Assembly: GCF_006716745.1 (NCBI RefSeq)
Contig: NZ_VFPP01000001.1
Span: forward strand, 2,232,001-2,296,000
Source of the DNA: Saccharothrix saharensis
GTDB taxonomy: Bacteria > Actinomycetota > Actinomycetes > Mycobacteriales > Pseudonocardiaceae
Length of the DNA: 64,000 nt
Reading direction: 5' to 3'
The position numbers and the translations under genes are program-made. This document shows, one piece after another, positions 1 to 7,623 of the stretch. The notes under the pieces are model-generated. The model made no database searches. It worked only from the letters and a program-made list of their open reading frames with translations, and had not been told where the DNA came from. Within the stretch, counting starts at the first letter, position 1, and each line of letters starts with the position of its first letter.

Positions 1-2
1 GG

Positions 3-1604
3 TCGGTGCCCGCGCTGCGGGCGCAGGTGGAGGCGGCGCTGGCAGGTGCGCGCCAGACCGGCTGGGAGGGCCTGCTGGCCGAGCAGCGGCGGTTCCTGGA
101 CGACTTCTGGGAGGTCGCCGACATCGAGCTGCACGGCGACGACGAGCTGCAGCAGGCGCTGCGGTTCGCGCTGTTCCACATCATGCAGGCGGCGGTGCGC
201 GGCGAGACGCGGGCGATCCCGGGCAAGGGGCTGACCGGGCCCGGCTACGACGGGCACGCGTTCTGGGACACCGAGATGTTCGTGCTGCCCGTGCTGGCCT
301 ACACCGTGCCGGAGGCGGCGCGGGACGCGTTGCGGTGGCGGCACTCGACGTTGCCCAAGGCGCGGGAGCGGGCCGAGGTGCTCGGCCAGCGCGGCGCGGC
401 GTTCCCGTGGCGGTCGATCAGCGGGGCCGAGTGCTCGGCGTACTGGCCCGCGAGCACGGCCGCGTTCCACGTCAGCGGCGACGTCGCGCACGCCGTGCTC
501 CAGTACGTGAACGCGACCGGCGACCGGGCGTTCGAGCGCGAGTGCGGCGCGGAGGTCCTGGTGGAGACGGCGCGGCTGTGGACGTCGCTGGGCCACCACG
601 ACCAGCACGGCGGGTTCCGCATCGACGGGGTCACCGGGCCGGACGAGTACTCGGCCGTGGTGGACAACAACGTCTACACCAACCTCATCGCGCAGAAGAA
701 CCTGCGCGGCGCGGCGGACGCGTGCGAACGGCACCCGGACGTGGCCGAGCGGCTCGACGTGACCGCCGGCGAGGTGCAGGACTGGCGCAAGGCCGCCGAC
801 GGGATGCTGATCCCGTTCGACGACCTGCTCGACGTGCACCAGCAGAACGAGGGGTTCACCTCGCACGCCGAGTGGGACTTCGAGGGCACCGACCCCGACG
901 AGTACCCGTTGCTGCTCAACCGGCCCTACTTCGACCTCTACCGCAAGCAGGTGGTCAAGCAGGCCGACCTGGTGCTGGCCATGCACGTGCGCGGCGACGC
1001 GTTCACGGCGGCGCAGAAGGCGCGCAACTTCGCCTACTACGAGGCGAGGACGGTGCGTGACTCGTCGCTGTCGGCCGGCACGCAGGCGGTGCTGGCGGCC
1101 GAGGTGGGCGCGTCGCAGCTGGCCTACGACTACCTGGCCGAGGCGGCGTTCACCGACCTGCACGACCTGCACGGCAACGTCCACAACGGACTGCACATGG
1201 CGTCGTTGGCGGGCGCGTGGGTCGGCGTGGTGGCCGGGTTCGGCGGGATGCGCGACCACGACGGCGAGCTGTCGTTCGCGCCGCGCCTGCCGCCGGGGCT
1301 GACCGGGATGGCGTTCCGCATGTCGTTCGGCGGTACCCGCTTCGCGGTGGAGGTCGAGCCGCGGTCGGTGACCTACCGGATCGTGGCGGGCGACGCGCTG
1401 CGCACCAGCCACCACGGCGAGCCGGTCGTGGTGGAGCCGGGCCACCCGGTCACGATGTCCATTCCGGACCCGCCGGAGCCGCCCCGGCTGCGCCAGCCGG
1501 CGAACCGCGCGCCCGTGCGCAGGGTGCCGCCGGTCCGGCCGTTCACAGGCGTTCCGGGTGACCCGGAACGGGAAACGACGGCGGGGCAAGAAGATCGGGG
1601 ATGA
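3..1604 (+). CDS. GH65 family disaccharide phosphorylase, 3' part
   Basis: The reading frame is open from the left edge, so the N-terminal part lies outside the window. The visible 533 residues hold the (alpha/alpha)6 catalytic barrel and C-terminal beta-sheet domain of glycoside hydrolase family 65 (maltose, trehalose or kojibiose phosphorylase). The general acid is the Glu of the GPDEY motif (codon 645-647), followed by VDNNVYTN; the KQADLVLAM stretch is typical of the phosphorylase members, which release a sugar 1-phosphate using phosphate. The last ~45 residues are Pro/Arg rich and look like a variable tail. Which disaccharide is cleaved cannot be told from this part. Confidence 0.88.
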   Translation, partial: SVPALRAQVEAALAGARQTGWEGLLAEQRRFLDDFWEVADIELHGDDELQQALRFALFHIMQAAVRGETRAIPGKGLTGPGYDGHAFWDTEMFVLPVLAYTVPEAARDALRWRHSTLPKARERAEVLGQRGAAFPWRSISGAECSAYWPASTAAFHVSGDVAHAVLQYVNATGDRAFERECGAEVLVETARLWTSLGHHDQHGGFRIDGVTGPDEYSAVVDNNVYTNLIAQKNLRGAADACERHPDVAERLDVTAGEVQDWRKAADGMLIPFDDLLDVHQQNEGFTSHAEWDFEGTDPDEYPLLLNRPYFDLYRKQVVKQADLVLAMHVRGDAFTAAQKARNFAYYEARTVRDSSLSAGTQAVLAAEVGASQLAYDYLAEAAFTDLHDLHGNVHNGLHMASLAGAWVGVVAGFGGMRDHDGELSFAPRLPPGLTGMAFRMSFGGTRFAVEVEPRSVTYRIVAGDALRTSHHGEPVVVEPGHPVTMSIPDPPEPPRLRQPANRAPVRRVPPVRPFTGVPGDPERETTAGQEDRG

Positions 1605-2040
1605 GGTGCCCGGCCGGACTCTTGGGGGGAGGGGAGCCCGGCCGGGACTTGTCAGGCGGCCAGTGGGGGGGCGGTGGCCGCCTAAGCCCTCATCGCAGGC
1701 AGGGTTGCCCCTGTTACGGGAGTTCAACCCACGACTTCGTGCGCGATTACGTGATCCGGGTCATTGCCCTGCCTGTAACGCCGCGCCGGACCCGCCCTCG
1801 TCCGGTTCCCGACGCCGCGCCGGGGGGCCGTTGTCGCCCGCCGGCGGCACCGTGCGCGGCTCGTCGCCACCCGGTCGGCACCCTCGCGCGGCCCGTCGTC
1901 ACCCACTCGACAGCATTCGTGACCAGGGCGAATCGTCTCCGCAATCGTGCGGGAGCGAACCGGGGGTGTCCCGGCGCGAGGTAACCCACAGGAGTGAGAG
2001 GGGCAGCGCTGCGGCCCGCGGCCGGACAGGATGCCGGAAC
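1605..2040. other. Intergenic region with nested inverted repeats
   Basis: No convincing gene is seen here. CCCGGCCGG at 1609-1617 can pair with 1638-1646 and may terminate the GH65 transcript. A second structure lies at 1696-1775: CAGGCAGGG (1696-1704) pairs with CCCTGCCTG (1767-1775) and encloses a smaller hairpin (GGGTTG 1702-1707 with CAACCC 1725-1730). No U-tract follows it. It could be a structured leader RNA or only GC-rich chance pairing. Confidence 0.3.
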
Positions 2041-2193
2041 GTGAGCTCAACACCGATCTACGACGAGTTGGCGGCGACCTACCTCGCCGACCTCCGGCCC
2101 GAGCCGGCCCGGCCCGGCGCACCGGACGAACCGGGCGGGCCGGTCGTGCCCGCGGCCGCGACACCCGGACCCGCGCACCGACAGGAGGTCTGA
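2041..2193 (+). CDS. Possible 50-residue small protein
   Basis: A GTG-initiated frame encodes 50 residues beginning SSTPIYDELAATYL and ending in a Pro/Ala-rich tail. It has high third-position GC and ends 87 bases before the sugar-binding lipoprotein gene. The start has no strong ribosome-binding site; CAGGAG at 1989-1994 is too far upstream. No function is recognised and it has no membrane segment or signal peptide. The N-terminal half looks like an ordered helix, which is the main reason for listing it. Confidence 0.4.
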   Translation: MSSTPIYDELAATYLADLRPEPARPGAPDEPGGPVVPAAATPGPAHRQEV

Positions 2194-2206
2194 ACCACCT
2201 CCGATC

Positions 2207-2236
2207 TTGACACCACCTCACGCAGCGGAGTAGGAC
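2207..2236 (+). promoter_or_regulatory. Housekeeping-type promoter of the sugar-binding lipoprotein
   Basis: A perfect TTGACA (2207-2212) is followed after 18 bases by TAGGAC (2231-2236). Transcription would begin near 2243, leaving a ~38-base leader with GGTGGAG before the ATG at 2281. The -10 match is weak. Confidence 0.4.
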
Positions 2237-2280
2237 GAGCGCAGCCCGTAAAGGTCGCCTACCCCGAAGGGTGGAGCGGA

Positions 2281-3501
2281 ATGCGTGCACGAGCGCTGCT
2301 CTGCGCAATGGCCCTGTTCGCCGTCGGTGCTTGCAACGCAGAGCAGACCGAGACCCCTGAACAGGTGACACTGACCTGGTGGGATTACCTGAACCACTCC
2401 CCCATGGCGAACCAGGCTGCGGACAGCCTCCTCACCCGGTACCACCAGGAACACCCCGACGTGCGGATCGAGCGCACCTCCCTTTCCCGCGCCGAGTTCC
2501 AGGCCAAGCTCGCCGAGGCGACCGCGTCCGGCGTGTTCCCCGACATCGCCGCGGTCGACGCCACCGACGTGCCCCGGCTGGCCGAGGCCGGTGCCGTCGC
2601 CGACCTCACCGACCGCTTCGACCGGTGGAAGCTGAAGGACCGGTTCCTCCCACCGGTGCGCGAGAGCGTCACCCACGAGGGGCGCGTCCACGGCGTGCCG
2701 CTGCGCACCACCACCACCGCGCTGGTCTACAACCGCGACCACTTCGCCGCGGCCGGGCTGGGTGAACCGCCGACGACCTGGGCCGGGCTGCGCGTCGCGG
2801 CCGGGGCGCTGACCTCGGCCGAGCGTTCCGGGCTGTGCTTCGGCGCGAAGGACGACGACCTGACGACCACGTTCCTGCCGCTGCTGTGGCAGGCGGGCGG
2901 CGACGTCACCGACATCGGCGGGCAGGCCTCCCTGGACGCCCTCGCCCACCTCGACGGCCTGGTGAACACCGACCGGAGCGTCCCGACCGAGGCTCTGGGC
3001 TGGACCGACGCCGACGCGCGGCAGCGGTTCGCCGAGGGCCGCTGCGCGATGGTGATCACCGGACCGGCCGCGGCGGCGGAGCTGAACCAGGCCGGGCTGG
3101 ACTGGGCCGCGGCCCCGCTGCCCGACGGGGCGGCGGGCGCGGCGGGCCTGCTCGGCGGCCAGACGTGGGTGGTCGGGCGCAACGCCCGAGCCGAGCGGGC
3201 GTGGGACGTGCTGACCTGGCTGGCCGAGCACCCGGACAACGCGACCGAGTTCGGCGGCGGCCTGGGCGCGCTGCCCAACCGCACCGACACCGTGGACGAG
3301 CTGGCCTGGCAGTGGGACCCCAACGTGCCGGGCTTCACCGCCCGGCTGCGTTCGGCGCGCACACCCACCGCGTACGGCGCGGCGTACCCGGACATCTCCC
3401 GCGCCCTGGCCGCGATGACGACCCGCGTGCTGACCGGCGAGCGCCGCCCCGATCAGGCGATTGCCGACGCCGCGGCGGAGATCGGCCCGCTGCTGCGCTA
3501 A
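2281..3501 (+). CDS. ABC sugar-binding lipoprotein (family 1 solute-binding protein)
   Basis: This 406-residue protein starts with a lipoprotein signal peptide: a hydrophobic stretch at residues 4-16 and a GAC lipobox with the acylated Cys near residue 18. The body is a type 1 periplasmic sugar-binding protein (LTWWDYL near the N-terminus; FAEGRCAMVITGP near residue 260), so it would sit on the outer face of the membrane and capture a carbohydrate. No permease or ATPase genes flank it, so it probably feeds transporters encoded elsewhere. The start is supported by GGTGGAG just upstream of the ATG. The ligand is unknown. Confidence 0.85.
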   Translation: MRARALLCAMALFAVGACNAEQTETPEQVTLTWWDYLNHSPMANQAADSLLTRYHQEHPDVRIERTSLSRAEFQAKLAEATASGVFPDIAAVDATDVPRLAEAGAVADLTDRFDRWKLKDRFLPPVRESVTHEGRVHGVPLRTTTTALVYNRDHFAAAGLGEPPTTWAGLRVAAGALTSAERSGLCFGAKDDDLTTTFLPLLWQAGGDVTDIGGQASLDALAHLDGLVNTDRSVPTEALGWTDADARQRFAEGRCAMVITGPAAAAELNQAGLDWAAAPLPDGAAGAAGLLGGQTWVVGRNARAERAWDVLTWLAEHPDNATEFGGGLGALPNRTDTVDELAWQWDPNVPGFTARLRSARTPTAYGAAYPDISRALAAMTTRVLTGERRPDQAIADAAAEIGPLLR

Positions 3502-3594
3502 CCGTGCGCTGACCTGCTTGCGACCGGCCGGTTAGCCGTAACGCCGCACGGTGTTGGGCGATATGACCCAAAAGGGGAGGCCACCGGGGGGCGA

Positions 3595-3619
3595 GGATGA
3601 GCCGAACGGGCGCGGGTAA
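3595..3619 (+). promoter_or_regulatory. SigB/SigF-like promoter, 9 bases before the start of the 3629 gene
   Basis: GGAT (3595-3598), a 15-base spacer and GGGTAA (3614-3619), then 9 bases to the ATG at 3629. The spacing implies a leaderless or nearly leaderless mRNA. Confidence 0.6.
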
Positions 3620-3628
3620 CCCGGTGTC

Positions 3629-4027
3629 ATGCGGAACCAGGCTGCCGTGACCGAACGGCGTACCGGGAAGAAGGCCCGACCGGGGCCCGAGGCGGAGACC
3701 CCGTCGTTCAGCCGGGCGCAACTCCTCGCGCTCCTCGTCGGCCTGCTGCAGATCGTCTTCGCCTCCGTCCCGTTCCTGCCCATGGGCGAGGGGGCCGTGC
3801 ACACCCTGTACGTGTGCACGGGTCTGGCCGGCGTGCTGCTGGCGTGGCGGCACAGGCACGCGCGGTGCTACGGCGTCCTCCTCCTGCTGCTCTACGGTCA
3901 GCTGTTCATCACCGACGCGGAGGACACCGCCGTCCTGGGCCTGCCCACGTGGGAGACGCTGGCGTACGGGCGGGCCGCCCTGGCGGGCGTGGTGATCGCA
4001 CTGGTGCCGGCGATCAAGCGGCGGTAG
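3629..4027 (+). CDS. Small DUF4383-like membrane protein
   Basis: A 132-residue protein with a charged cytoplasmic N-terminus (residues 1-28) and four hydrophobic segments (about 30-50, 58-75, 80-98 and 108-126). The HTLYVCTGLAGVLLAW and RCYGVLLLLLYGQLF stretches resemble DUF4383-type four-helix proteins, whose function is not known. The start fits a GGGTAA promoter element exactly 9 bases upstream. Its 3' end overlaps by 130 bases the C-terminal codons of the convergent cyclase-like gene, which is unusual and suggests that one of the two ends may be over-extended. Confidence 0.65.
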   Translation: MRNQAAVTERRTGKKARPGPEAETPSFSRAQLLALLVGLLQIVFASVPFLPMGEGAVHTLYVCTGLAGVLLAWRHRHARCYGVLLLLLYGQLFITDAEDTAVLGLPTWETLAYGRAALAGVVIALVPAIKRR

Positions 4028-4695
4028 ACGCCCGCGGTCGTGGTGCCGTCCGGGTGGAAGCGCAGCTTGGGGTCGCCGCCGCGGGCGATCGACTCGAACA
4101 TCGCGAGGTCGGACTTGGTGGTGGGCTCCCAGTACATGTGGGCGCCGTGGGTGACGCCCATGTCCATCGACATCATCGTGGCGACGGCCCGGTCGTACCG
4201 CCGCCTGCTCAGGTAGGCACCGCCGGAGGCGTGGATGTCGAACACGTCGTGGTCACCGGTGAGGGGCCGCAGCCCGCCGTCCCGGTCGACACCGTGCACC
4301 ACGCCGTCGCGCACCACGAACTCGCCGCGCCGCTCGAACCGGGCCATCTTGTCGCGCAGCGCCTCGAACTCGACGCGCCGCTGGTCGTACCGGCGCAGCA
4401 GCCGGTCGTGCAGGTCGACGCGGGGTAACTCGGGCCGGAAGTAGCCGACCAGGCCGCGGTGGCGGCGGGCCGCGCCGAGCCGGACGTCCAGGTCGTCGAT
4501 GGTCTTGGCCTTCACCGCCTCCGGCTTGGGCAGCGCGCCCTCGCGCAGCCACGCCACCGCGTGCGGGTTCGTCGCCCGAACGTCGATGACGAGGTCCTGC
4601 TCGGCGGCCACCTGCTGGAACTTGCGGGCGTTCTCGATCGGCATGCCGAAGACCGGCTCCACCGACGCCAGGGGGAAGAGGTGATCAGTGCGCAC
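3898..4695 (-). CDS. Edema factor/CyaA-type adenylyl cyclase-like domain protein
   Basis: A stand-alone protein of about 265 residues resembling the catalytic domain of anthrax edema factor and Bordetella CyaA (the Anthrax_toxA type). In order it shows GMP then VAAEQDLVIDVRATNPHA (compare GIP...FRLVNPHS in CyaA), LPK...VKAKT at the CyaA K58/K65 site with both lysines kept, LTGDHDVFDI at the two metal-binding aspartates, and VTHGAHMYWEP at the catalytic-loop HG motif. Differences from active toxins: the His between the two lysines is Lys, and the Asn of the HGxxxxN motif is Trp. There is no calmodulin-binding helix, secretion signal or toxin trunk. GTG 4695 is chosen because the upstream ATG at 4773 would overlap the divergent regulator gene. 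The last ~42 residues overlap the 3629-4027 gene in antisense. An enzyme, pseudoenzyme or immunity-type decoy are all possible. Confidence 0.6.
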   Translation of the reverse strand: MRTDHLFPLASVEPVFGMPIENARKFQQVAAEQDLVIDVRATNPHAVAWLREGALPKPEAVKAKTIDDLDVRLGAARRHRGLVGYFRPELPRVDLHDRLLRRYDQRRVEFEALRDKMARFERRGEFVVRDGVVHGVDRDGGLRPLTGDHDVFDIHASGGAYLSRRRYDRAVATMMSMDMGVTHGAHMYWEPTTKSDLAMFESIARGGDPKLRFHPDGTTTAGVYRRLIAGTSAITTPARAARPYASVSHVGRPRTAVSSASVMNS

Positions 4696-4757
4696 GGCTA
4701 TTAAGGTCCGCCCGAAATGGGCGTGCACCAGACCGCCGGCTTCGGTTAGCTCGAAGC

Positions 4758-5267
4758 GTGACCCCTGATTCACTGATCGGACTGCTGGCCGAGCCCGAGC
4801 GGTTGCGCGTGGCCGCCGCGCTGGTCCTGGGCGCCCGCACGACGGCGGACATCACCGAGGCGACCGGGTTGGACGTTCGCCGGGTCGAGAACTCGTTGCG
4901 CCGACTGCGGTCGGCGGGACTCGTCGTGACCGACGGGTCGGGCTTGCGACTGCGCGAGGAACTGTTCAAGGAAGCCACCCGGGTCGAACAGGCGAACCGG
5001 GTCCCGGAGGACCCGTTCGTGCGGGACGGGCGGCTGGTGAAGCTCCCCGCGCAGCGCGGACGCAGGCGGGCGGTGCTCGAACAGGTGAGCACCGCGTTCG
5101 AGCCGGGTAGACGGTACCCCGAGCGGGACGTGGTGGAGGTGCTGAAGCGGTGGTGCGAGGGCGGTGAGGTCGACCACGTGACCGTGCGCCGGTACCTCGT
5201 GGACGAAGGGCTGCTCAGCCGGGACGACGGCGTGTACTGGCGTACCGGCGGCCCGGTGAGCGTCTAG
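4758..5267 (+). CDS. Winged-helix regulator with DUF2087 domain
   Basis: A 169-residue cytoplasmic protein. Residues 1-65 form an ArsR-like winged helix (LLAEPERLRVAAALVLGA, then a recognition helix around RRVENSLRRLRSAGLV). The C-terminal part (about 90-165, GRLVKLPAQRGRRR...FEPGRRYPERDV...VRRYLVDEGLL) is a DUF2087 domain, often linked to actinobacterial transcriptional regulators. It is transcribed divergently from the cyclase-like gene with 62 bases between starts, so it may regulate that gene. The GTG start lies only 8 bases after GGTTAG, so translation may be leaderless. Confidence 0.8.
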   Translation: MTPDSLIGLLAEPERLRVAAALVLGARTTADITEATGLDVRRVENSLRRLRSAGLVVTDGSGLRLREELFKEATRVEQANRVPEDPFVRDGRLVKLPAQRGRRRAVLEQVSTAFEPGRRYPERDVVEVLKRWCEGGEVDHVTVRRYLVDEGLLSRDDGVYWRTGGPVSV

Positions 5268-5309
5268 CGGCGATCAGGTCGTTCGGTGGTCGGATCGTCG
5301 GCCGTCCCG

Positions 5310-6125
5310 TCAGCCGAACGCGTCGGGGTCGGGACCGGTGCGCTCGCCCCGGTCCAACCCCTCGATGGCCGCCATGTCCTCGCCGTCGAGCTCGAAGTCG
5401 AACAGCGCGAAGTTCTCCGCGATCCGGCTGGGCGTCACCGACTTGGGGATGACCACGTTGTCGAGCTGCACGTGCCAGCGCAGCACGACCTGGGCGGGCG
5501 TGCGACCGTGCTTGGCCGCGATGCCGGTGATGACCGGGTCGGACAGCAGGGCGCCCTGCGCCAGCGGGCTCCACGCCTCGGTCACGATGCCGTGCCGGGC
5601 GTGGAAGGCGCGCAGCTCGGCCTGCTGGAGCCGCGGGTGCAGCTCGACCTGGTTCACCGCGGGCACCGCGCCGGTGGCCTCGACGATCCGCTCCAGGTGC
5701 GCGGGCTGGAAGTTGGACACGCCGATCGCCCGGACGCGGCCGTCGGCGTGCAGCTTGCCCAGCGCGCGCCAGGTGTCGACGTAGCGGTCCTGTCGGGGCG
5801 CGGGCCAGTGCACCAGGTACAGGTCGACCCGGTCGAGGCCGAGCCGGTCCAGGCTCGCGTCGAACGCCCGCAGCGCTTCGTCGTAGCCCTGGTCGGAGTT
5901 CCACAGCTTGGTGGTCACGAAGACGTCGTCGCGCGGCACGGGCGAGTCGGCCACGGCGCGGCCGACCGGTTCCTCGTTGCGGTAGGCGGCGGCCGTGTCG
6001 ATGCTGCGGTAGCCGACCCGCAACGCCTCGGTCACCGCGTCGTAGGTGTCCTCAATGGACACCTGGAAGACGCCGAAACCGAGCTGCGGCATGGTGACGC
6101 CGTTGTTCAGGGTGATGGTCCTCAT
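5310..6125 (-). CDS. Aldo/keto reductase
   Basis: A 271-residue NADPH-dependent aldo/keto reductase of the 2,5-diketo-gluconate reductase type. The start MRTITLNNGVTMPQLGFGV is typical; the catalytic Tyr lies in DTAAAYRNE, the Lys in VTTKLWN and the His in LVHWPAP, with GVSNF in the barrel and IPKSVTPSRIAEN as the cofactor phosphate-binding segment. ATG 6125 fits the family start; 20 further in-frame upstream codons lack similarity. It converges on the DUF2087 regulator gene and would reduce carbonyls to alcohols. The substrate is unknown. Confidence 0.9.
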   Translation of the reverse strand: MRTITLNNGVTMPQLGFGVFQVSIEDTYDAVTEALRVGYRSIDTAAAYRNEEPVGRAVADSPVPRDDVFVTTKLWNSDQGYDEALRAFDASLDRLGLDRVDLYLVHWPAPRQDRYVDTWRALGKLHADGRVRAIGVSNFQPAHLERIVEATGAVPAVNQVELHPRLQQAELRAFHARHGIVTEAWSPLAQGALLSDPVITGIAAKHGRTPAQVVLRWHVQLDNVVIPKSVTPSRIAENFALFDFELDGEDMAAIEGLDRGERTGPDPDAFG

Positions 6126-6207
6126 GGCCCCATGATGCCCGCTGTCAACGGTTCCCACGTGCTGGAACGCGTTGACGCGCGTCACGCCGCACTGGTCCGA
6201 TCACCCC

Positions 6208-6708
6208 GTGACGGCATTGCCCGAGGTGACCGGCTTCGACGGGACGGACGTCGAGGTGACCGTGCTCATCCGCGTCTCCGCCCCCGGCACGCGGGTGGCG
6301 GACACGGCGGGGCGGCTCGCCGCGGCGCTGCGCTCGGCGCTGGACCTGCCGGGCGCCGACGTGGTGGTCGACCTGCCGGTCGTGCGCGCCGACCCCCTGC
6401 TGCGGATCCTGGTCGACTCGCGGCGGGTGCTGCACCGGGGCGTGCCGGTGGAGCTGACCAGGCTCGAGTTCGACCTGCTGCACCACCTGTGCGCCAACCC
6501 GCGCGTGGTGCACCGGCGGGCCGCCCTGATGGCGAGCGTGTGGGGCACGACGAGCACCGTGGACACCCGGACGGTGGACGTGCACGTGCGGCGCATCCGG
6601 CACAAGCTGGGTGAGGCGGCGTCCGTCATCACCACCGTGCGCGGCGTCGGGTACCGGGTGGACCACGCGGGCGAGGTCGTCGTGGAGCGGCACGCCCCCG
6701 CCGGGTGA
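6208..6708 (+). CDS. Orphan OmpR/PhoB-type winged-helix DNA-binding protein
   Basis: A 166-residue protein. Residues ~70-155 form an OmpR/PhoB effector domain (ELTRLEFDLLHHLCANPRVV, then TVDVHVRRIRHKLGE and TTVRGVGYRV). The first 65 residues are not a receiver domain: no phospho-acceptor Asp pocket is seen, and VEVTVLIRVSAPGTRV plus an Ala/Leu-rich helix suggest a small alpha/beta domain. It is therefore a one-component regulator without an obvious input signal. GTG 6208 is preferred over a TTG at 6172. It ends 6 bases from the convergent GT2 gene. Confidence 0.78.
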   Translation: MTALPEVTGFDGTDVEVTVLIRVSAPGTRVADTAGRLAAALRSALDLPGADVVVDLPVVRADPLLRILVDSRRVLHRGVPVELTRLEFDLLHHLCANPRVVHRRAALMASVWGTTSTVDTRTVDVHVRRIRHKLGEAASVITTVRGVGYRVDHAGEVVVERHAPAG

Positions 6709-6714
6709 CCGGCG

Positions 6715-7563
6715 TCAGCCGACGAGCGCCACCCGTCGTTCCACCTCGGCGGGCAGCGGGCGGCGGTGGCGGACGACCGCGGGCAGCCTGCGGAGCGCGG
6801 CGACCAGTGCCGCGCCCGCGTCCCGGTCCCGCAGGGCCCGCCCGGCCAGCGCGAACGTCTCACCGAGCACCACCGCGGCCGGGCGGCGCAGCCAGGTGGT
6901 GAGCAGGTCGTTGCGCATCTCGACGCGACGCCGCCACGCCGTCGGCGGCCGGGACGACGACGGCTGGTGGTGCGCCACGACGGCGTCCACGTAGCAGCAC
7001 GCCCAGCCGGACGCGGCCAGGTCCCAGGAGAAGATGCGCTCCTCACCGGGCCAGAACAGCACCGGGTGGAACCCGCCCACCCCCAGGAACGCCGACCGGC
7101 GCACGATCGCGCCGCAGCACACGAATCCCAGGACGGACGGTCCGGGCAGGTCGTCGTCACGGCCCAGCGGCGAACGGGCCATCTCCGCGCACACGGGGTC
7201 CAGCCGGCCGTCGGGCTCCACGACCGTGCGTGCCGCGACCAGCCCCAACCGGGGGTGCCGGGCGAACAGCTCCTCGGCGCACGGCACCGCGCCGGGCGCC
7301 CACCACGAGTCGTCGTCGCTGAACGCGACGTACGGGGTGGTCGCGTGCCGCACGCCGTGGTTGCGGGCCAGCGCGCCTTCGTTGCGCCCCAGGGCCAGCA
7401 CCTCGACCTGGCCGAACTCGCGTCGCACCCTGGCCACGGTGTCGTCGGACGAGCCGTTGTCGACCACCACGACCGGCACGCGCAGCTCCGCGAGGCGGGT
7501 CAGCGTGCGCACGAGGTCGTCCGCGCGGTCACGGGTGGCTATCACCACGGTCGTCTGCGACAC
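6715..7563 (-). CDS. Family 2 glycosyltransferase (cluster A)
   Basis: A 282-residue GT-A fold glycosyltransferase. Residues 1-110 hold the nucleotide-sugar site: VVIATRDRADDL, VVVVDNGSSDDT and the metal-binding DDD of AFSDDDSWW; FWPGEE lies in the acceptor half. It has no transmembrane segment and should act at the inner face of the membrane. It is divergent from the UXS-like epimerase gene, and back-to-back promoters lie between them, so both are probably expressed together. Donor and acceptor are unknown; the surrounding genes suggest a pentose, uronic acid or heptose glycan. The start is GTG, 9 bases after a GGGTAG element. Confidence 0.87.
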   Translation of the reverse strand: MSQTTVVIATRDRADDLVRTLTRLAELRVPVVVVDNGSSDDTVARVRREFGQVEVLALGRNEGALARNHGVRHATTPYVAFSDDDSWWAPGAVPCAEELFARHPRLGLVAARTVVEPDGRLDPVCAEMARSPLGRDDDLPGPSVLGFVCCGAIVRRSAFLGVGGFHPVLFWPGEERIFSWDLAASGWACCYVDAVVAHHQPSSSRPPTAWRRRVEMRNDLLTTWLRRPAAVVLGETFALAGRALRDRDAGAALVAALRRLPAVVRHRRPLPAEVERRVALVG

Positions 7564-7572
7564 CAGCGAGTA

Positions 7573-7597
7573 CTACCCCGGGAAGTGGTGGTTACTC
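7573..7597 (-). promoter_or_regulatory. SigB/SigF-like promoter of the GT2 gene
   Basis: Minus-strand GAGT (7597-7594), a 15-base spacer and GGGTAG (7578-7573), then 9 bases to the GTG at 7563. It interlocks with the plus-strand promoter at 7590-7614, making a compact divergent pair. Confidence 0.6.
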
Positions 7598-7614
7598 CTC
7601 GGATCGAGGGGTAG
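7590..7614 (+). promoter_or_regulatory. SigB/SigF-like promoter of the UXS-like gene
   Basis: GGTT (7590-7593), a 15-base spacer and GGGTAG (7609-7614), then 9 bases to the ATG at 7624. Same layout as the opposite-strand partner. Confidence 0.62.
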
Positions 7615-7623
7615 GCCCAGGTC

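Noticed and set aside
1920..1995. Possible c-di-AMP (ydaO-type) riboswitch, from GGAGCGAACCGGGGG
   Set aside because: The remaining conserved segments and the paired arms are missing, and the downstream gene is not a cell-wall hydrolase.
4696..4773. Longer start (ATG 4773) for the cyclase-like gene
   Set aside because: It would overlap the start of the divergent regulator gene and adds residues that do not match the domain; no ribosome site.
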